DNA of 64,000 bases from Hyaloscypha bicolor E (Eukaryota; Ascomycota; Leotiomycetes; Helotiales; Hyaloscyphaceae): NCBI RefSeq assembly GCF_002865645.1, contig NW_020194685.1, positions 2,629,363-2,693,362 of the forward strand, given 5' to 3'. A program made the position numbers and the translations under genes. Positions 44,608 to 56,280 of the stretch are shown here, piece after piece. The notes beneath the pieces were generated by a model. It was not told the DNA's origin. It worked only from the letters and a program-made list of their open reading frames with translations, and did no database searches. Position 1 is the stretch's first letter, and each line of letters starts with the position of its first letter.

Positions 44608-45660
44608 AACCAACATATTCGGCTTCACGAGTCACTAGCGATTTGCACCGGTGATTTGACTTACCAAAAGACTTCCCAGCTACTGTACGAAGCAAGGTGG
44701 AAAGTTCCACTATCACCAAACTCAACACAATCCACCCAGATCTGCCAATCGAAAGGCTCACGTGTTCACATACCCAATGTCACGCCAGCCAAACAACTGC
44801 TTCCTATAGCATAAATCATAGCTCTTTCACAATGAGCGATTGGCCACTTCACATCAGCGAAACTACGTAGCTCATCAATTATCACATATAAATAAGATTT
44901 AGGATCTTCAAACGAGGATGCTAGTGTCATGCTTTACCCCTGCATCCGGAATCCGGAAAGATCCCCTGGATTCACAGTCTCACCCCCACCAAACTCTATT
45001 CCCGTCTTGATAAAACAACGCGGCTTGGGATTATGCGAATTGGCTCCCCACATACTGCGCACCCAGCCCACTCTCGAACTTCGATCTGCTCCTTAGTGGA
45101 ATTTTCGCTTCTATTGCAAGGAAAAGAGCAGAGAAGATGCCCCGGTCAGGACGGCACAGTGAAAGTAATAAGCGAAATTCACGAAGTCGTCCCAATCGCA
45201 AGTCCGCGAACACACGCAGAACTGGGCGAATACTCGAATCACAACCGGCTGTAGGAAGGACATCTGGGATCGTTGAAAATGCCATGAAAGCTATTTGGTG
45301 CCATGCTTATTTCTAAAACCTTACAGGTATTTTATCGTGACGCCCCACAAGCCATTTTTACCGGCAACCCATCTATAGCGAGTCGGGTTTGGATCAAGAC
45401 CATCGGTTGCGCCAAGGTTCTGATCCAGCAAGAACGAACCGGCGTCGAAATTATTATTTGCACGATAGATTTTCCCTTTCCAGCGCCCGACGAAGTGCTT
45501 CTGCGAATATCCGTTGATACTTGACGTCGCTGGTTCGACCGGATGTCTCCAGAGTTTGGAGATTGATCTGGCAGTTCTTGTGTATTAGGTCATTCGTCCT
45601 GTGACCGAGCTTGCTCTCCAGGGTGATAAATGTGAATGTCGATTTTAGGAGTATCTTCAA
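44608..45660. other. Intergenic region
   Basis: No gene recognised. The minus-strand open frame at 45031-45285 (84 codons) has no family features. Confidence 0.4.
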
Positions 45661-45664
45661 TATT

Positions 45665-46160
45665 CGTACCTCCTCCACGATTGCCGCCGCAGAGCTTCTA
45701 GCTGATGTTTATGGTTTCGTACTCCCTCTGGGCTCGCTCCTCAGCATTCCCTCAGGCGCCTGGGTTGTTGGGCGGGCAACATCTTATCAATACGACTCAT
45801 CATCGTCTCACCAGGGCCCTTCATTGGATTAATCGACTGTCTCTCGCGGGAACTCGCTGGAAGGATAAATATCTGGCTGTCTGTTGTTTATGCGCAGACA
45901 TTCATCGCACTGAATCACTGATAGGCTATGTCAAATGTGTCTTCGGACTTGCGACCGTGGGTACAACTTTCGGCTCCTCATGCGTGTCCGGTGTTTTTGG
46001 TCTAATCTATGTACATCTAAAGCGTCTCACCGTGTTCATTTCCGGAACAACCCCTCCCTGTCAACATCGCTTATTCTTTTCCTCGGAGTCGGGTTCACGT
46101 TATTCATCTTCCGCATGACGTCGAGGAAAGCCCGGTCAGTACATGTTGATTCATTAACAT
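45665..46160 (+). pseudogene. MFS transporter remnant (SLC43/FMP42-like C-terminal half)
   Basis: Fragments in different plus-strand frames match the C-terminal half of fungal FMP42/SLC43-type MFS carriers: AAELLADVYGFVLPLGSLLSIP near 45683-45750, CVFGLATVGTTFGSSCVSGVFGL near 45935-46005, and LILFLGVGFTLFIFRMTSRKAR near 46065-46135. In intact proteins these would lie in one frame as successive helices. Here they are separated by frameshifts and stops. No N-terminal half is visible upstream. Family call is from remembered motifs only. Confidence 0.45.
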
Positions 46161-46379
46161 AGAACAATCAAAACGAAAACAGAAAAGACAATCCTTCCTC
46201 TCTGGGATGAATGTTTTGGAAGAGATTGAGATATGTTGGCGTGCGGCTCATGAGATATTACGAGGTACGAGTAGAAAGGGACACATGATGATGTAAGAAT
46301 GCAATCATCAATCCTCAGAACTTTGAAACAAGAAGTGCAATCTACCAATAAATCATGAAATACCGGGAGCAAAGAGCGC

Positions 46380-47064
46380 TTAGGCCATGATCCCCTTCTT
46401 CCCAGCCCTGATCCGCTCGACCATCTCATCTTCTTCCATGTCATCTTCATACTCATCTGACTCATCTCCACCATCGAGGACCCCTTCAGCATCCATATCC
46501 ACGTCCGAGTCTTCTTCCTCATCTGAGTCGCCCCAGCTTGGCTCATTGAGGGGCTTGGTGTAATCTGGTCTGAGCAGACACCAAATTAGAACTCATCAGA
46601 CAACAAAAATCAAAACTGGGGCATGACCCATGATTCATGAACTTGCAGATATCAAATTTCTGAAATGGACTTGAGATGTTCAACATGGCAATGAAGAAAC
46701 AACAAACTCTTACTCACTTCTGCATCGGATTGATACCCAACGCCTTCAACTCTATAGTCAATTCCCCCTTATGCGCCGTCACAGCGGGCTCATCCATCTC
46801 GCTATCCACATCCTCTCCATCAAGAACACCTTCTTTCTCATCACCTGAATCATCGATCTTGATGACAACTTTGTGATCCTTGTCTGGCTCGTCTTTGATC
46901 ACGAGGGCATTGACTTGGGAACCGAGCGTCTGAAACACGAGGACATTAGCCACGGTTCACGTTTGAGATGTCCAGATGATTAAGAACGGTAAAATCATAA
47001 GAGAGATAAGACTTACCACATCGTCATCCTCGATGAGCACAGGGTTGTTTGGGCCACCACCCAT
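46380..47064 (-). CDS. Small acidic protein of unknown function
   Basis: Three exons, 47064-47017, 46929-46718 and 46569-46380 (introns of 87 and 148 bp), give 149 residues. It starts MGGGPNNPVLIEDDDV, has a charged middle (VNALVIKDEPDKDHKVVIKIDDSGDE) and a very acidic C-terminus with SWGDSDEEEDSDVDMDAE and DEYEDDMEEDEMVERIRAGKK. Asp/Glu make up well over a quarter of it. No domain is recognised. The composition resembles chromatin- or ribosome-biogenesis-associated acidic proteins, but this is only an analogy. Both donor sites (GTAAGT, GTGAGT) are strong and join in phase. The upstream kilobase has five CCAAT boxes. Confidence 0.7.
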
Positions 47065-47263
47065 GATGATTAATGTAGGATTTAAGTGACTTCGAGAACA
47101 CGAGACCAGAAAATCTCACGCTGCTTCAAGAATTCCTTGAACTCTCTAAAACATCAGAAGGGAAGATGGACACATTCTCTCTCCATGAAGCTTTTTATAC
47201 TCGCGATCTCGAAAAACACGCTAACAAACACGACACAATGCGCGTATTAAGTCATATATCTGA

Positions 47264-47755
47264 CCAATGAAAGTGAAGCTTTTCAAAAAGCATGAATAGA
47301 AGAACCAATTAGAGGACGTAAGCATTTATCGGAATTGCGGCACAGCAATTAGGCAGCTGTCGAGGAGGGTGGCTCTTTGTTTGGGGAGAAGTGATTGGTT
47401 GGAGGTTCATGTGAAGGGAATAGCTAAGACCCATTTTTATGCGTTAAGGGAGGAGAATGGACCAATCAACAGACGAAGGAGAATCGAATTGCGGCACAGC
47501 AGGGTGGCGCTTAAGAAGGTTGCTATAGGACAAGGATGAGATGTTCGAGAGAGGAAGAGGAAGGTGCGTAAAACTTGATAATAAAGGTGAAGACGACGTG
47601 ATTACTTACGAGATGGCCAGACCTATGCAATATTGGAAGATCGAGACTATCTCGAGGGGTTGGAGGATGCAATATTGAGGGAATTATGGTCAGCAGATGA
47701 GTAGAGCCTTAAAAGTTTGTGAAGGGGACCGAAGATTAAAGCGAAGTATGATTGG
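47264..47755. promoter_or_regulatory. Cluster of five CCAAT boxes and a 16-bp direct repeat
   Basis: CCAAT pentamers occur at 47264-47268, 47305-47309 and 47462-47466 and as ATTGG at 47394-47398 and 47751-47755, all in the 700 bp upstream of the acidic-protein start at 47064. A 16-bp direct repeat, GAATTGCGGCACAGCA, is at 47332-47347 and 47486-47501. Known fungal CCAAT-binding (HAP) complexes use such sites. A GCACGTGA octamer follows at 47772-47779. Confidence 0.5.
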
Positions 47756-48756
47756 TTGCCGTAGAAACCGAGCACGTGATTCTGATTGTTTGAGTCCTCG
47801 GGTCGGGTAGCGGCTAGGCTGTGTGCTTATATAGGGCCTGCGCGGTACTACTGAATGCTTCAAAGCAAGACTGGAGCTGGTTGAGTTCCATGTGTCATGG
47901 AGCGCGAAGCGAATGACATCGCTTAATCCACGGTTCTGAGAAAAGGGGCCATAAGGGGGCCATAAGCGAGCCTCTACGCCAGATATGGTAAGGGAATATA
48001 AAACGTCCAGAAGAGCAAAATTTGCTGTACAATTTAATTTGCTAGTACTGCAATAGATGCGGTTTTCAAGGCGTTAATGATACGTTGTAAGAGCATCATT
48101 GCGCCAAGGAAATATTGCTGTTGCTCCCTTCCTGTCCCTCCGGAATTTGAATCCTCGCAATCCATAGAAAACGTATTTCCCCAAAGTCCCTCTCCAAACA
48201 TCTCCCGCATTTCCCCCCTCCCCATAGCACAAATATCCAACCTAGAAGCCGTGTCTTCGCCGACGCGCTTCGATAACTAGAGAAATTCCTGCGCAAAGAC
48301 CGCTAGCAACTTCTTGTTTGTCACGGCCTGGACAAGCTGTGGAAGTGGAATGTGGTGGGTTTTGGTATAAATATGTATGAATGATGGTGCCCTAAGGGCG
48401 GTGAAGAAGCTATATATATGCTTGTGCGCAGTACGTGACATTGTTGCACAGACAGAAATAAGCGACCATTGAGTCAGCTGTCTGTCGGCCAGCCATGGAA
48501 GACACGTCGTTAAATAAATACTTAAGATAATATGAGATACGATTCTTTGACAGGAAAAGCAGACCGCTGAGTATCTTTACAATTGTTGCCGGTCTTGAAT
48601 ACAATAAACTGAACGTTGCAATCAGACTTGATATGATATCTCAAGAATTTTTTTCAAAATACCAGATGCTGTTGAAAAAACAGACGTCTCGAGCCGTATT
48701 TAAGCAGATTGGGTATCTTGGAATTTTATCGTCGGGAAGTTTCTTGTAGATCCCTA

Positions 48757-48813
48757 GTCGGATGGTCCGGGAAACACCCATATTTGGATTTGGATTTCCT
48801 TTGGGAGGCGGAA
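48757..48813 (-). pseudogene. Possible 2EXR-domain N-terminal relic
   Basis: The short stretch FRLPKEIQIQIW, followed soon by a stop, resembles the start of 2EXR domains (F..LP.E...IW). It is too short for certainty, but a clearer 2EXR relic lies 0.7 kb away on the same strand. Confidence 0.2.
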
Positions 48814-49504
48814 AAGGGGGTGGAGCGTGGGGGTAGAAGACAATTTCGAGAAAGGGAGAAGTGAATTGATTGAAGCATAGTCGGTGAAAATATTCGGTAG
48901 TTGCGACGGAAGGAATTGGTGAGGTTTTAAGATGCTCAGTAACAAGACGCTAACACTCGTGACTTGGCACTTGGCCGCCTGGGCCATAGAACGAAGCTTG
49001 CCTGTTACATCAACCTTGCGTTAGTCCTGAAGTAGAAGGTATCAGTGAAATTTATTTGGAAATTAGTCGGAAACCCTAGCATGTTACGGTCTTGCTGTTA
49101 AGAAATTCCACACCGTGTAAATCAAGTCGAGGAGAGTTCTAGCTTTATATATCCATAATGAACACTCTTTATGATACAAGGCGCTTTACTTCGTAGCTAA
49201 TGTGACATTTATTAATTATTAGTTTGTTAAATACCGGAGTACATCGCCGAACTCTTCACCAAAAAATTCCTTGTTTGCCAAAGTGGCTTCGCAATTACAC
49301 TGGCCATATATCACAAACATCTCATCGCTTGTTATATATTTCATATTGACTGACGGATATAGTTCGAACTCGCCAAAGAGCTATAGAATCTCACTCGTTA
49401 GGGAACAATGGCGTTCAATTTCGTCTGGCCTGTACATCCCAAGTCGGCCACCAATTTATCCAGTTTCGGAAAGAATTTGATTCTGAATTTCTTAGCAGCA
49501 GAGA

Positions 49505-49953
49505 ACTACTTGATTCCAACAATGACAGACCGTACCTCGCAGACCTCCGCAGCGCCAGGGATTAGCGTCTGCAATTGTGCAAGAGCTGTGGGGCACAACA
49601 GAAGCAACTCATCTCGGGTTGAGTTGAAATACGTAGGATGAGGCAATTGTCGTTCGAAAGACGGTTTAGAGACCTTTAGTGCTATGTGTCGAGAAAGTTG
49701 GCAGAACGTGTAGCACGGATGGAACTACACTGTACGTGATGCATTCAGGGAGCGTGTCCGGACCCCCTCGTGCTTCATATACTTCGCCAGGGTTGTCTCC
49801 GTAATGTGTGAAGCATTTCCAGCGCGGATTGCATTTAATCCTGACGATTCGGAGCACGGTCAAGGCGTAAGTCCAGATCTTGATTTTTGGATCGGTGGGA
49901 AGTTCGAGAAATCGAGAAGGTGGAGAGGCAGAGGGGCTGTTAAGATACGCCAT
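49505..49953 (-). pseudogene. 2EXR-domain protein, frameshifted fragment
   Basis: ATG at 49953 starts MAYLNSPSASPPSRFLELPTDPK and IKIWTYALTVLRIVRIKC, the typical 2EXR start, and reaches PSVLHV. The expected continuation, CQLSRHIALKVSKPSFE then LPHPTYFNSTRDELLL, lies in another frame, entered by a one-base shift at about 49703-49706; no intron consensus fits there. The second frame ends at a stop at 49505-49507, well short of a full 2EXR protein. Intact relatives are fungal proteins of unknown function, abundant in leotiomycetes and sordariomycetes. Confidence 0.6.
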
Positions 49954-50868
49954 GGTGACGGCGTAAAGTGATCGGGTATTTGTAGGTCTTGGTGAAATTT
50001 TTGCAACAACAGGTGTAGGTGTGTGGCGGAAGAAACCAAAGTAGCCCTGGTGCTCGAGATGATAAGCTACTATGGGTATGACGTGCTGTTGTCCGTTTTG
50101 ATCGGTGGTATGAGGGCTCTTAGCCCCTAGTTTCCAAATGGGACAGCGGCTCTGAATCGTAGAATAGATCCAGGACAGAAATACTGGAAGACAACGCAAC
50201 TCCCCCACAAAGCTCAGCGAAATATTGGTATAGAAAAAGGATGACGTCTAATACAGACAGATCTTAGAACGTCGCATTCCATAGCAAGGGCCTGGGGTAT
50301 TTCATCGTCCTCGGGGGACTGCATAGATCGATCTGGTCAGTGAGCGACATGGTGGAGTGTGCTCCAGCTCCTCTGAGTGAAGACGGTCTAATTGATCTTG
50401 ATGCTGCTATCGTTTGATGTCTTGTCTTTTCTATATATGCCATTGGAGTTCTTGTTGGAGTTTTTGATTAGTTATTACTGGGAGTGTGTTTTGCTTCGAA
50501 TTTATGACTGATACCTATAGCTTTTCCCATTCTTGATTTCAGGATGGTACTTCACACTCTATATCCTGTAGAGGACGATCTGATCGGCTTTTCAACAGCG
50601 TTCCAGCAGTGGTGATAAATCTCCTCCCTGGGATGAAGTGTATATCACGTGATAACACCCTTTTGAGAGAACCTTGTCTCTTTGCTCAAACATACCGTTA
50701 TGGCGATTTGAATAAAGATATTGTCGAAAGGTTGATATCCTCGCATTTCTTCAAGGCCTATGGTATTTCTATCCCCTGATGAAAACAGCTTTTCGCTCTC
50801 TAGACCAGCAAAGTCACATACATAAATCATCAAAAGTGTGAAGGATAGTATAATGTTAGATCAGTCTT

Positions 50869-53484
50869 TCAGGAGTCAATAGATAGATCCAGACTTTCAC
50901 GGTAACCCCGACCCCTCCTGTTATCTGAATGTGGATTTCTCGCCTCTCGGGACGTGTTGAAGTCGAGTTTGATTGCCTTGAAAGTAGCGATTAGGCCTCG
51001 ACGTCCCTGCCACAGTGGAAACAATCCCACACAGCAGAATGAAAAAAAGAGCCACATGATACCCGCCACCACCCATCCCGTGAAAAATGGCTTGCTGAAG
51101 ACGTAACCGGAAGCATAGAGAGGTATTGGCCAGAGGATGAGCAAAATTAGGGTCATTCCCGCCGTGGTTGCTTTCGCTATCTTTGACGCATGTTTGAGCA
51201 TTGCCCTTTCATCGCGGGCTGTCACTTCCGGAGGATTGGTAGCGCCAGGTACGAGCTCGAGATGTATATTTCCTGCGGCGATATCGGAGTCATCACCTCT
51301 GCGAATGGATTCCATAGACTTATAGTCATAGTTATCCACGCCGAAAGCGTAGGTGAGTATCGGAATGAAAAGAACAGGCGACAGGAGAGCAACCACATTA
51401 CCCGCCAGCATTGGATTATTGGCATATGTAGAGGCAACAGAAAGGCTCCCACTCTCTCTCTTCGCGGTCACCAACCATGCTGTCAGAGAGCAAAACAGCC
51501 CCAAAATAGGTGTGGCAGTTGCAGCGACCACGTTTTGTCGTTTCCACATGAGAGTGAGAGTTGCAGGAATGACCGCAGAGGATACAATAACACCCATCAT
51601 CAGATATAAGTATGTCATTGATATCCCAATATAGAAGAGAGCAGTGGCGAATCCAGCCATAAAAATGCCGAATCCAATAACGGAAGCGTGTGCAACATAA
51701 ATTAGACGATGACCCGGCGCCTCAGGATCGAAATAAGTCCTAAAATTCTTGTCAGAATTAATATCATGGAATAAGGACTAAGACCACAGACTGGTAGATA
51801 TCGTAGGTGAAGATAGTTGATACAGCAATCAGTTCAGCAGATGAGGCTGACGTTACTGCCATGAAGACCATCAACAAAGTGCAAATTGCTCCCCCTTGGC
51901 CAAGTAGAGCGACAGCAGAATTTGGTAACACTAGTCCGGCGCTGACTTGGGCATCTGACAATCTGTTTGGATATGTGGGAAAAGCGGGATTTCCTTCTAG
52001 GGCCAAGGCGCTGAGTCCCATCGTTGTAGCGCAGAGCCATGGGATAGCAAACCAGCTAAGCCCACCCATTATGTAGCCAGGAAGAGCGGAGACAGGATGG
52101 GCAGCAATTGCTTTGTTGTAGTACCCTTTCTGTAAGTCAGGAGCTGAATACAATTTGATACGGTGGTAGATGAAAAAGCGAGTTACATCTGGGACTAGAA
52201 CCGTGAAAGTAGATGCAGAGCGATCGATCTGAAATTGCAGAAACTCACCATTGTCACAGAAAACAGTACCAAAGTTGCCTGCTATGTTGATAACAAAGAA
52301 TATGATTCCTTCTCTGGATTGCATTGTCAGATAGCTTCCTTGCGCGTTCCCGGCCACGGGGTGCTCGAGAGCTGCTTTCTGTAAAAGCTCCCAAACGGCG
52401 CCAGGAGATCCGAGAATAGGACTTGTTGCATATACTGTAAATGCGAAAATGAATATGATTATCAGGATCGTAAATGTGTGGACATAGTCTGTCAAAAATG
52501 TTGCCTTGATCCCGCCGAAGAGAGTATACATTACAACTCCGACCGGTAACAGGAAGCATGCTGCCGTGGTGGGCATGCCTGTAAGGGATGTGACTACCGC
52601 AGACCCTCCGCTAAGAAGCATAGCAGTGACTAGAATATTTGTCATTAGACCGAAAACGATGAAGACGATGTGTGTGTATATTCCTGAGCAGCAGTTAGGA
52701 TTGAAGTCCTGACGGGAACATGTTGGACACACCGTAGCGGGCACGAATGACTTCCAGAAATGTGTGAGCATTGGGGGCTCTCCTTTTCAATTCTATTGCA
52801 AGAGTTGCAAACCAGAGAATCTGTACCGTGGCGCCAGAAGCGTACTAGGGTACAATAATTAGTTGACCGAAGGGACGGTTGAAAAGTCGGTTCTCGGGAA
52901 GTCCTACCCATAGAGGCCCAGAGACACCATATCTGTACGCGACACCCGATGATGTTAATAACGTCGCGGCCCAGGTCCACGAGGACACCACTGCAGAAGC
53001 AACAAGCACCGATTTGACCGTTCGACCAGCGGTGCTGAATAGTTCACTGGTCTGCAACTCGTTGTTATACCTGTTCGTTGTCAGCCGTTTTCTCAAATAC
53101 CTTATTCTCAACATACCTCCTCAAAATCCAAGTGATTAACATCATTCCTAAAGAAAAGAATGTTCGTTAGGCCCTCGTTTTGTTTCACAGATTTCGTGTC
53201 TGTTGCCACTTACCAAACGCAAAGAGAAAGCCCAGACCGAGAACGATGCCGTACCCATACCCCACACCCAACGGCGGTTTGATCATAGTGTTAACTTTGT
53301 CTACAAAGTACAATGTTGATTGGATTGCCCAAAACGGCTGAAATTTGTATGTCGGAGTTGAGAACAAACCCTCGGGGTGTAGATTCTGTGCATGGAAACA
53401 CTTTTGTACAGAAGGCTGCGTCGTGTCGGAGAAGCCTATAAATGACGAGCAAGAGCTGCCAGAACCACAAAAGTAAATTTTCAT
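50869..53484 (-). CDS. DUR3-type urea/solute transporter (sodium:solute symporter family)
   Basis: Seven exons: 53484-53214, 53147-53117, 53070-52908, 52844-52733, 52683-52249, 52125-51792 and 51739-50869; introns are 45-123 bp. Joined length 738 residues, or 672 if translation starts at ATG 53286 ([13 protein letters not shown]), which looks more like DUR3 N-termini; the longer form adds 66 residues of no known similarity. Signatures: [66 protein letters not shown] and [32 protein letters not shown]. About 14-15 membrane helices are expected. DUR3 proteins carry urea, and some polyamines, into the cell by proton or sodium symport. The splice sites restore each motif in frame. Confidence 0.88.
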
Positions 53485-53825
53485 GGAGACGCGTGGCTAG
53501 AGAGTTTTGTTGACTGCAAAAGCGCGCCCAGTACTGGCGCTGTCAAGTCACCCTCATCAAGTTTCAGTGGCTGAATCCTTGCGGAACGTCCCAGCCAGCT
53601 CACCGAACACCTGCAAGCCATGAGAAAACATTTCTGCATCCAAAGACCAAAGAATTTCCATTCTTAACGCCAAAGCACATGAAACTGCACCTGTGATTTG
53701 GTAACGAACGCCACGAGGAGCAACAAACAAAGCGAGCTTAGCACATGGCGTGCCCCGATAAACCTGGAGACAACCGGGGAAATTGAAGTGAAGATAAGAA
53801 ATTGGGAAGTTTAATTGGGCGCCCG
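53485..53825. other. Promoter/upstream region of the DUR3-type gene
   Basis: 341 bp between the upstream (longer) start of the transporter and the left boundary of the transposon. A minus-strand open frame (53557-53862) begins inside the transposon terminal repeat and is not considered a gene. Confidence 0.4.
53821..53825. repeat. Target-site duplication, left copy (GCCCG)
   Basis: Five bases directly outside the left terminal inverted repeat, identical to 58760-58764 outside the right one. Confidence 0.65.
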
Positions 53826-54144
53826 TACGGGCTGATTTAGCGACGTTCGGATCAAAACTCATGGAATGCGAGAAAACCGATAATTATAAAAATTAATATT
53901 TCAAGGAATTTAATAAATTAAAGCTATTCTAGGCTAACCTAATGAATCGGAACGTAATTGCATACCATTGAATTGCTTTCCTATTAAATTCCAAGCCTAT
54001 AAGTAATATAGATAGTAATGTGGGTAGTAAAAGTTATTATACGTAATTTATCCCCATTCTCTATATCTTGACTTACTTTCCCCTGCAATTCTATAATACT
54101 TTACCTAATTCTAATTATTAGAACTACTTTTATTCCTTATAATA

Positions 54145-56280
54145 GGTCGTCCGCCGAAGAGTCTTGAGCCCTATAGGGAGTTTATTTCTAATTTATATTT
54201 AAATAAAGGTTTCTCCCGCGAGGCGATTATTAAGTATCTTATAATGGAATTTGAGTTTAATACTACTATTCCTATACTATAGCGAAGTCTTACTAAATGG
54301 AGTATTTGCTATAGGGCTATCTTTACTCCTTTAAAAGAGCTAAAGGCCTTAATAGTATTCTTTTTTTTAACTATCTATATAATAGACGAGAATATGTTCT
54401 ATAATCTCCGATTACTTAACTATAATATTCCTAATATACGGCTCCTTTACTAAGTATATAGAGCAATGGGACTATGCCGTAGAATGCTTAGTTCAGAAGT
54501 AGAAGCTAAGAAGGAGCTATTACGGAGAATATTAAAGGAATATATAATTAATCAAGGCCCCCAGGGCACTATCCGGAGTTATAGTAGAAGCTTTCTTTAT
54601 GTCTATATAAACTCTTTACTAGGTAGTAAAGCCTTCTCCAGGAACCGAATTTAATTAGTTTTACATAATATTAATATCCTATTAATTAGACATTAATACG
54701 AAGAGATACAGTTATCTAGGGGGAAATACCGAATTAAAGGGCCTGATTTTGTCTGGTTAATTAATAGCTACTATAAAGTAAGTATAATTATGCCCTACCT
54801 TTAAAAATCATTATCTTAATAATTACTAATCCGTTTCCTTAGCTACGATTTTGTGAAATCGAGATATATGCCAGTATTAATGCCTACTTATGCTTTATTC
54901 CTTGGATTTATATTGGAGTTATAAATGGGTATGCTATAAGTATAATATTTGTAAACTATTACCTCCCTTTATGCTCGCTTAAGCTAGGGGCAGTATATAA
55001 TTCACTAGTATAGGTTATAATATTAATAAATTTATCCCCCTATAGCCCCCTTTCTTTATTTTATTTAAAATTAACCTAATTAATTATTACTTAGGTTACT
55101 ATTCTCGTTTAATACCTTAACCTTACCGGTGAACTTCAGGTAATACCGCTTTTTATTTAGTCTAATAGAGGGGTAGAAACGCCTATAGTAGTAGATGCCT
55201 ATTATATCCTGTACTAAATATTAAGTATTAAAGCGGGATTTAATTCCTATAAATTTTCAGAAATCTACTAGTTCGGAACTAGTATGGCAAATTAACGGAT
55301 TAAAGCTTAGTAGGCTTAATTAGTAAAGGTATTTTCAAGCCCTTAAAGTATAGATATTATTTATTAAGTTATATAAATCTTAGGGTATATTAAATAAGTG
55401 AAAGATCTTTTTCAAGAAGCTCCGTACTTAACGACTATATTCCCGTTAATTGCTCCCTAATTATATAGCTATGCTTGCAATATATCTTCTAATTATTAGG
55501 GAGCAAGTTACTAAGTTCGTTAGAATATGGAATATTTATATAATTAGGAAATAGCCTAATCGCCTATATATTATTTGCGGATAACCCTTCTAAAACTACT
55601 TCTTTCTAAAGGAGGGGATTAAATGCTATGGTATTCCAGTCAATACTAATAAACTCCGTAAATTACGAAAAGGATATAAAGAATGGGATATAAATGCGTA
55701 TCTTCCAAAGAATACTCTTTAGTTCTCCCAGGAATATCTAGTAAAAGCTGGGTTTACCCTCCCTATTATAGAGTCTTTACTTAATACTAGTAGAGATATA
55801 GCTTACCTATCCGCATATCTTATATTATAAGACGAGATTATATATTATATATTAACTACGGGTAATTTAGTACTAAAACTAAGGCTTTTACTACTTCCTA
55901 TTAGTGCATATGACTGGGTACTATATCTAGAGGTTGCTATAGGCCTTGCAGAAGCTAGAGCAAAGAACTATAATAATCAGGATAGCGTATAGTTCGTAAA
56001 TAAGAGTAGGGATATACTAGCCTCTAATTGTGATTTTGTATATTTTCCGGAGTCTAATAAAGAGAATAATAATATTGAGATTACGGACAAGCTAAGGATA
56101 GATGGGACATCGTTTTAGAGAGTTCCTGGTTCTATAAACTGGCTGGTTAATGGTATAGATATTTACTAGTATATGGATTATGGACGTATATCTGAGAGAG
56201 AAGATAATAGTAAAGAAGACTTAGGTTTACCTCCCTCTAATATTCGCCGATTTGTCCGGCCAAGAGAAAATAGACGGGGG
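54145..56280 (+). pseudogene. Integrase-core (DDE) transposase relic with an N-terminal Clr5-like segment
   Basis: Starts near 54145 with GRPPKSLEPYREFISNLYL and GFSREAIIKYL, resembling a Clr5-type segment. Further on, GPDFVW then a decayed core: ID-type position read as IN at 54760-54765, and EIEIYASINAYLCFIPWIY at about 54858-54915, where intact relatives have EIYA.IDAYSRF.PWIY. Both Asp-to-Asn changes fit G-to-A mutation. A possible intron is 54778-54842. Later pieces (FGTSMANQRIKA near 55273, FVRTWN-like positions near 55520, CYGIPVNTNKLRKLRKGYKEW near 55627) match the C-terminal part. Many stops make it non-functional. Confidence 0.6.

Noticed and set aside
45520..45560. tRNA-like T-loop (GGTTCGACC)
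   Set aside because: No matching acceptor, D or anticodon stems around it.
53557..53862. 101-codon minus-strand open frame starting MSFDPNV
   Set aside because: Its ATG lies inside the transposon terminal repeat and the remainder has no family features; the similar MPSFDP start near 58720 is the other terminal repeat.
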